Source: Oscillospiraceae bacterium
GTDB lineage: Bacteria > Bacillota_A > Clostridia > Oscillospirales > Oscillospiraceae
Assembly (NCBI GenBank): GCA_017936985.1
Contig: JAGBEM010000074.1
Span: forward strand, 1 to 19,029
DNA: 19,029 bases
Reading direction: 5' to 3'
The position numbers were made by a program, and so were the translations under genes. Each line of letters starts with the position of its first letter. Within the stretch, counting starts at the first letter, position 1. Of this stretch, positions 15,270 to 19,029 are shown in pieces. Below the pieces are notes generated by a model. The model had not been told where the DNA came from and did not search any database. It saw only the letters and a list, made by a program, of their open reading frames with translations.

Positions 15270-16241
15270 ATGAGCATCAATCCTTACATTGGTCACCCCA
15301 GTCAGCTTTGCGGCGTAGAGGAAGTCCGCCTGGTAGGCGGCAAGGGTGACGGCATGCGGCTTTTGCAGGTACGCAACGCCGCCGGTCTTGAAATGACTGT
15401 TTCCGCAGACCGCTGCGCCGACATTTCCCGACTGGTTTTCAAGGGCGACAATATGGGTTATTTCTCCGCAAACGGCTATGTAGCGCCCAGCTATTATGAC
15501 CATGTGGGTGCCGGATTCCTGAAAAGCTTCACCGCAGGCTTCCTGACCACCTGCGGTCTGACCGCCGTAGGCTCCCCCTGTACCGACGACGGCGAGGACC
15601 TGCCCCTGCATGGTACCATTGCCAACACGCCCTGTGAGCGGATCTGGTGGGATGAGGACGAAGAGAATCTTTACATCCACGCCATCATCAACGACAGCGG
15701 CATTTTTGCCCGGAAGCTGATGCTGCACCGCCTGATCACCGTCAGCAAGGCCCAGGGCAGCTTCACCATTACCGACACAGTAGAAAACCTGGGTGACACG
15801 GTCAGCCCGGTGATGCTGATGTACCACATGAACATGGGGTATCCCCTGCTGTCGGAAAACGCGGTTGTGGACATCAATTCCGTTTCCGTGGCACCCAGAA
15901 CGGAGCACGCGGCAAAGGATATCACCACCTGGAACAAAATGCTGCCGCCGACCCCCGGCTTTGAGGAGCAATGCTATTTCCACTCCTTCGCCCAGGAAGG
16001 CCGCGCGTCCATTTACAACCCGGACATCCGCAAGGGCCTTGCCATCACCTTTGATCCCAAGAGCCTGGACCATTTCACCGAATGGAAGATGATGGGTTAC
16101 CGGGACTATGTGCTGGGCCTGGAGCCTGCCAACTGCCACCCCGACGGCCGGGATGTGATGCGCAAAGAGGGTACGCTGAAGTTCCTGCACCCCGGTGAAA
16201 GCATCACCTATCAAGTCACCGTCACACTTTACGAAAAGTAA
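15270..16241 (+). CDS. DUF4432 aldose-1-epimerase-like protein
   Basis: A 323-residue protein of the DUF4432 branch of the galactose mutarotase-like superfamily, an all-beta fold that binds a sugar. Seen: VSADRCADISRLVFKGDNMG near the N-terminus, the conserved LPLHGTIANTPCER, the MLMYHMNMGYPLLSE strand and the C-terminal GYRDYVLGLEPANCHPDGRD. The start is at ATG 15270, because AAGGAGG lies 5 bases before it and overlaps the previous stop region; an in-frame ATG at 15252 lies inside the upstream gene and has no site. It probably supplies the right anomer, or a related isomer, to the isomerase or kinase, but activity of this subfamily is largely undefined. It is 12 bases upstream of the aldolase gene, in the same operon. 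Confidence 0.85.
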   Translation: MSINPYIGHPSQLCGVEEVRLVGGKGDGMRLLQVRNAAGLEMTVSADRCADISRLVFKGDNMGYFSANGYVAPSYYDHVGAGFLKSFTAGFLTTCGLTAVGSPCTDDGEDLPLHGTIANTPCERIWWDEDEENLYIHAIINDSGIFARKLMLHRLITVSKAQGSFTITDTVENLGDTVSPVMLMYHMNMGYPLLSENAVVDINSVSVAPRTEHAAKDITTWNKMLPPTPGFEEQCYFHSFAQEGRASIYNPDIRKGLAITFDPKSLDHFTEWKMMGYRDYVLGLEPANCHPDGRDVMRKEGTLKFLHPGESITYQVTVTLYEK

Positions 16242-16253
16242 GGAGAAAACATT

Positions 16254-17249
16254 ATGTCCATCATTACAGGCCGGGAAAATGTCCTGGCTGTTTACGAAAC
16301 CGCTGCCAAAAAAGGCTGGGTCATCCCCTGCCTGTGCAGCGAAAACCTGACCACTACGGAAGCCATCCTGACGGCAGCCAGCGAGTTTGCCGCAGAATAT
16401 GGCTACGAGCGCATCCCTGTCACTCTGGCCATCACCAATCAGTACGATCATCGGAGTCAGTCCGTATTTTACACTCATACCCGCCGCTGGGATATTGGCC
16501 TGAAGCTGTTCCGGGCCAGCATCGACATTCTTGCTGAGGCTTTTCCTAATGTGGATATTCTGATCCACCTGGACCACGCCCAGCATGACACCGATGCACA
16601 GCTGCTGGAAAGCGATCTGAGCATGTATTCCTCTGTGATGTATGACGCGTCTACCCTGCCTATGGAGGAAAACATCGCAAAGACCAGAGCCTATGTCCAG
16701 CGCAAGGGTAATGAGATCCTGATCGAGGGCGCTTGTGACGAGATCGTAGACGCTACCGGCGAGGCCCGCTGCGAGATCACCTCTGCCGAAAAATGCGAAC
16801 ACTATATGAAACAGACCGGCGTGGACATTGTTATTGCAAACCTTGGCACAGAGCATCGGGCATCGGGTCAGGATCTGCACTACTATTACGACGCCGCCCG
16901 GGCCATTAAGGAAAAGATCGGCCCCAGGATCTGCCTGCACGGGACTTCCTCCGTTTCCAACGATCAGATCGGCAAGCTGTTTGAGGACGGCATCTGCAAG
17001 GTCAACATTTGGACCGCTTTGGAGCGGGATGCTTCCCCTGCCCTGACCGAATGGACGGTAAAGAATGCCGCCAAATGCGGCGGAGCTAAACTGGAGCAGA
17101 AGCTCATCGACGAGGGCTATCTCACCGCGTCCTCCAAGGCCGGTGACAAGGCATCGCTGCAGCACTTTACCACCGCTGCCAGACAGGAGATCGTTTTCAA
17201 CGAAATGAAGAAGATCGCAAGGGGTTATCTGGATCTTTGGTATCGCTGA
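16254..17249 (+). CDS. Class II (zinc) ketose-phosphate aldolase family protein
   Basis: A 331-residue member of the fructose-bisphosphate/tagatose-bisphosphate class II aldolase family. Zinc and catalytic motifs are visible in order: HLDHAQ at 105-110 (Asp107 proton donor, His108 metal ligand), MYDAST at 129-134, the EILIEGACDE glutamate region at 154-163, ANLGTEHRAS with His201, and CLHGTSSVS with His229 followed by GICKVNIWT. It cleaves or forms ketose (bis)phosphates, giving dihydroxyacetone phosphate and an aldehyde. Several canonical positions differ from FbaA/GatY (HLDHA rather than HLDHG, GTEHRA rather than GTVHG), suggesting a divergent substrate. TAAGGAG precedes the ATG by about 8 bases. 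It is the last gene of the operon and is followed by a strong hairpin at 17270-17298. In the pathway it would perform the terminal carbon-carbon cleavage. Confidence 0.9.
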   Translation: MSIITGRENVLAVYETAAKKGWVIPCLCSENLTTTEAILTAASEFAAEYGYERIPVTLAITNQYDHRSQSVFYTHTRRWDIGLKLFRASIDILAEAFPNVDILIHLDHAQHDTDAQLLESDLSMYSSVMYDASTLPMEENIAKTRAYVQRKGNEILIEGACDEIVDATGEARCEITSAEKCEHYMKQTGVDIVIANLGTEHRASGQDLHYYYDAARAIKEKIGPRICLHGTSSVSNDQIGKLFEDGICKVNIWTALERDASPALTEWTVKNAAKCGGAKLEQKLIDEGYLTASSKAGDKASLQHFTTAARQEIVFNEMKKIARGYLDLWYR

Positions 17250-17269
17250 TCGATCCATTACGCACGCAA

Positions 17270-17308
17270 AAGGCCACAGCCAAAACGGCTGTGGCCTTAA
17301 ACTATGCA
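17270..17308. terminator. Strong hairpin with AAAAC loop and AAACTATGCA flank at convergent gene ends
   Basis: AAGGCCACAGCC (17270-17281) and GGCTGTGGCCTT (17287-17298) form a perfect 12-base-pair stem closed by AAAAC. AAACTATGCA (17299-17308) follows. On the minus strand the stem runs into TTTT, a good terminator for the rhamnosidase gene; it also closes the plus-strand operon. Loop and flank match the element at 3852-3892 although the stems differ. Confidence 0.8.
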
Positions 17309-17353
17309 GAAACCATGTTATTCCGCTCCAGAGGGTTGGTTCGCAAGGACCTA

Positions 17354-19029
17354 TTATTTTGTACCGCAGAAGCGGATCTCGGCCAGGGCAGAAATGGCTG
17401 CGTCAAAGGGTGCGGCAGGCGCACGGAACAGCGCCGCGCGCCGCTGCATATCGTACAGGGATTTGGACATCGCTTCCGCATCACTGCGGTCGACGCCTTG
17501 GGCAGTGCCGGGAAGATACTGATCCAAAACCGCCACAGCGCGCGCATCCTCCAAAAGGGTGCGAACAGGGGTATCGCCGTGATACAAGCTGCGGTAATCC
17601 TTCTTGGTGCGAATGGTATAGTCGTAGCTTCCCGCATTGACCATGACGCTTTCTTGCTCCGGCAGGCAGATCTCCGCCTCGCAGCCGAAGGGAATCTCGA
17701 AATGGAACCGCAGTGTTCCGTCCGAATGGATCTCCCACTCGGATACATATCTGCCGGCAGCAGAATTGTACTCACAAGAGAGTTTTCCCAGTCGGGCATC
17801 GGGTTTTGGCGCAAGGCGCACTCTGCCGAAGCCAGGGGTCACAGGCTGGATACCTGCGCCATGACGATACATAAATTCCATTACAGAGCCATAGGAATAA
17901 TGATTCAGGCTGTTCATACCGGTGCCGCTGATGCTGCCGTCGGGCAGAACAGAGTTCCACCGCTCCCAAATGGTAGTAGCGCCCAAATTCACCGCATACA
18001 GCCATCCGGGGAAGCCCTCATAACATAGCAGGTCGTAGGCAATGTCTTCCATGCCGTTATCGGCAAGGACGGTGTTCATCATGGTCGCGCCCACAAAACC
18101 GCCCTTGAGATGGCGGCAGTCCTTTGTAAACCGGTTCTTGAAGCCGTCGATCATCTTCTGCTTGTCGTGATAGATTCCAAACCGCAGCGCCAGCAGATAT
18201 CCCGTTTGGGTATCGATGGCCAAACGGCCGGTGGGCGTGAAGTATTCACTAAGAATTGCCTTGCGGATATTTTCTGCCAAAGTAGCATATTCTCCGGCTT
18301 CTGGCAGACCCAGCAGAGCCGCCGCCTCTGCCACATAAGATGTGGATGCATAATAGTAAACGGAGGAAACATAATGATTATCCGTCCGTCCGAAGGTGCT
18401 CTGCTCCGTGGGGCCATCCAGCGCCAGCCAGTCGCCAAAATGGAAGCCGAAATCCCAAAGGAATTTCTCCCCTCTCGCCTGGTCCTGCCGTCTGACGCAT
18501 TCCACCCAGTCCCGCATCAGCGGATAATGCTGGGCCAATGTGTCTGCGCTGCCATAATAGGTGTGCATCATTTTTGGCAGGAAGGTGCCGATATCGCTCC
18601 ATACGGCAGAGGTCAGTCCGGCAAAATCATTGGGCAGAAAGATCGCCACTCTGCCGCCCATCCTGACCTGATCCGACCGCAGATCCCGCAGGAACTTATT
18701 ATAAAAGGCACGGGTATCCATCAAATAGCCGGCAGTCGGGCAGAATACCATGGCATCACCTGTCCAACCCAGGCGTTCATCCCGCTGGGGACAATCGGTG
18801 GGCATATCCAGGAAATTGGATTTCAGTCCCCACACCGTATTCTCGTGAAGCTTATTGATCTTCTCATTGCCAGTGGTAAGATATCCAACCCGATCCATTT
18901 CGGAATAAACCGCACGTCCGGTAAAGCAATCTGGATCCACGTGCTCCAAACCGCTGACCTTTACATAGCGGAATCCAAAGAATGTGAAGTGAGGACGGAT
19001 CGTACGCTGATTGCCGTCGGAAATATAAG
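17354..19029 (-). CDS. GH78 alpha-L-rhamnosidase, C-terminal part (N-terminus beyond window)
   Basis: 557 residues are visible, open from base 19027 to the stop at 17354, so the gene enters from the right edge. The first residues (RPHFTFFGFRYVKVSG) are the characteristic end of the beta-sandwich domain of GH78 enzymes. Then comes the six-hairpin catalytic barrel with the acidic motif MPTDCPQRDERLGWTGD (visible residues 75-91), which contains the general acid. A later ATTIWERWNS holds the probable general base, followed by SLNHYSYGSVMEFMYRH. The C-terminal beta-sandwich ends the protein. GH78 inverting enzymes release terminal L-rhamnose from flavonoid glycosides, saponins and pectic side chains. 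An internal TTG at 18949 is not the true start. Whether there is a signal peptide cannot be seen. The gene converges on the aldolase gene, so it belongs to a separate transcript, probably with genes beyond the window. Confidence 0.93.
   Translation of the reverse strand, partial: YISDGNQRTIRPHFTFFGFRYVKVSGLEHVDPDCFTGRAVYSEMDRVGYLTTGNEKINKLHENTVWGLKSNFLDMPTDCPQRDERLGWTGDAMVFCPTAGYLMDTRAFYNKFLRDLRSDQVRMGGRVAIFLPNDFAGLTSAVWSDIGTFLPKMMHTYYGSADTLAQHYPLMRDWVECVRRQDQARGEKFLWDFGFHFGDWLALDGPTEQSTFGRTDNHYVSSVYYYASTSYVAEAAALLGLPEAGEYATLAENIRKAILSEYFTPTGRLAIDTQTGYLLALRFGIYHDKQKMIDGFKNRFTKDCRHLKGGFVGATMMNTVLADNGMEDIAYDLLCYEGFPGWLYAVNLGATTIWERWNSVLPDGSISGTGMNSLNHYSYGSVMEFMYRHGAGIQPVTPGFGRVRLAPKPDARLGKLSCEYNSAAGRYVSEWEIHSDGTLRFHFEIPFGCEAEICLPEQESVMVNAGSYDYTIRTKKDYRSLYHGDTPVRTLLEDARAVAVLDQYLPGTAQGVDRSDAEAMSKSLYDMQRRAALFRAPAAPFDAAISALAEIRFCGTK

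Noticed and set aside
15228..17258. 676-codon open frame on the minus strand opposite the DUF4432 and aldolase genes
   Set aside because: Shadow of two convincing plus-strand genes with ribosome sites and family motifs; composition is typical of an antisense frame.
10304..19029. Calling the operon a canonical L-rhamnose pathway because of the GH78 gene
   Set aside because: No RhaA- or RhaD-type protein is present, the aldolase is of the FBA class and an MtlD-like enzyme is included. GH78 is on the opposite strand and may belong to another unit.

Overview
The window looks like a carbohydrate and plant-glycoside utilisation island from a gut-type anaerobic Firmicute, most likely an Oscillospiraceae-like Clostridium. 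This is inferred from moderately high GC in genes, AT-rich spacers, strong AGGAGG-type ribosome binding sites, GPH symporter plus GH2/GH78 enzymes, and abundant AraC-family regulators. No rRNA, tRNA, CRISPR array, transposase or phage gene was seen.

Layout, left to right. (1) Positions 1-2623, minus strand: a tight operon of a ceramidase-like protein, an alpha/beta-hydrolase esterase and a tannase/feruloyl-esterase-family protein cut by the left edge. It diverges from a cupin-AraC regulator (2788-3834, plus). (2) Positions 3918-7867, minus: a GH2 beta-galactosidase-type enzyme followed by a GPH-family sugar:cation symporter, divergent from a second cupin-AraC regulator (8107-9177, plus). (3) A PocR-domain AraC regulator (9233-10051, minus; TTG start) diverges from a six-gene plus-strand operon (10304-17249): fucose/arabinose-isomerase-family protein, alpha/beta esterase interrupted near its 5' end, FGGY kinase, mannitol-1-phosphate-5-dehydrogenase-like oxidoreductase, DUF4432 aldose-epimerase-like protein and class II ketose-phosphate aldolase. 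(4) Positions 17354-19029, minus: a GH78 alpha-L-rhamnosidase whose N-terminus lies beyond the right edge.

Working model (inference): small acylated or phenolic plant glycosides enter through the GPH symporter. They are de-esterified by the esterases and trimmed by the GH2 and GH78 glycosidases inside the cell; no export signal is visible on any enzyme whose N-terminus is in the window. A released sugar would then pass through mutarotation, isomerisation, phosphorylation, a polyol/ketose-phosphate redox step and aldol cleavage. The gene set matches no standard pathway I know: it is neither the canonical rhamnose set (RhaA/RhaB/RhaD) nor the canonical fucose set (FucI/FucK/FucA), so the true sugar is unknown.

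Non-coding points of interest are a premature in-frame ochre codon at the start of the operon esterase, and two hairpins at convergent gene ends that share the same loop and the same 10-base flank. Two regulators also have extended -10 promoters that appear to start transcription almost on the Shine-Dalgarno sequence, and two of the divergent control regions contain candidate operator repeats.
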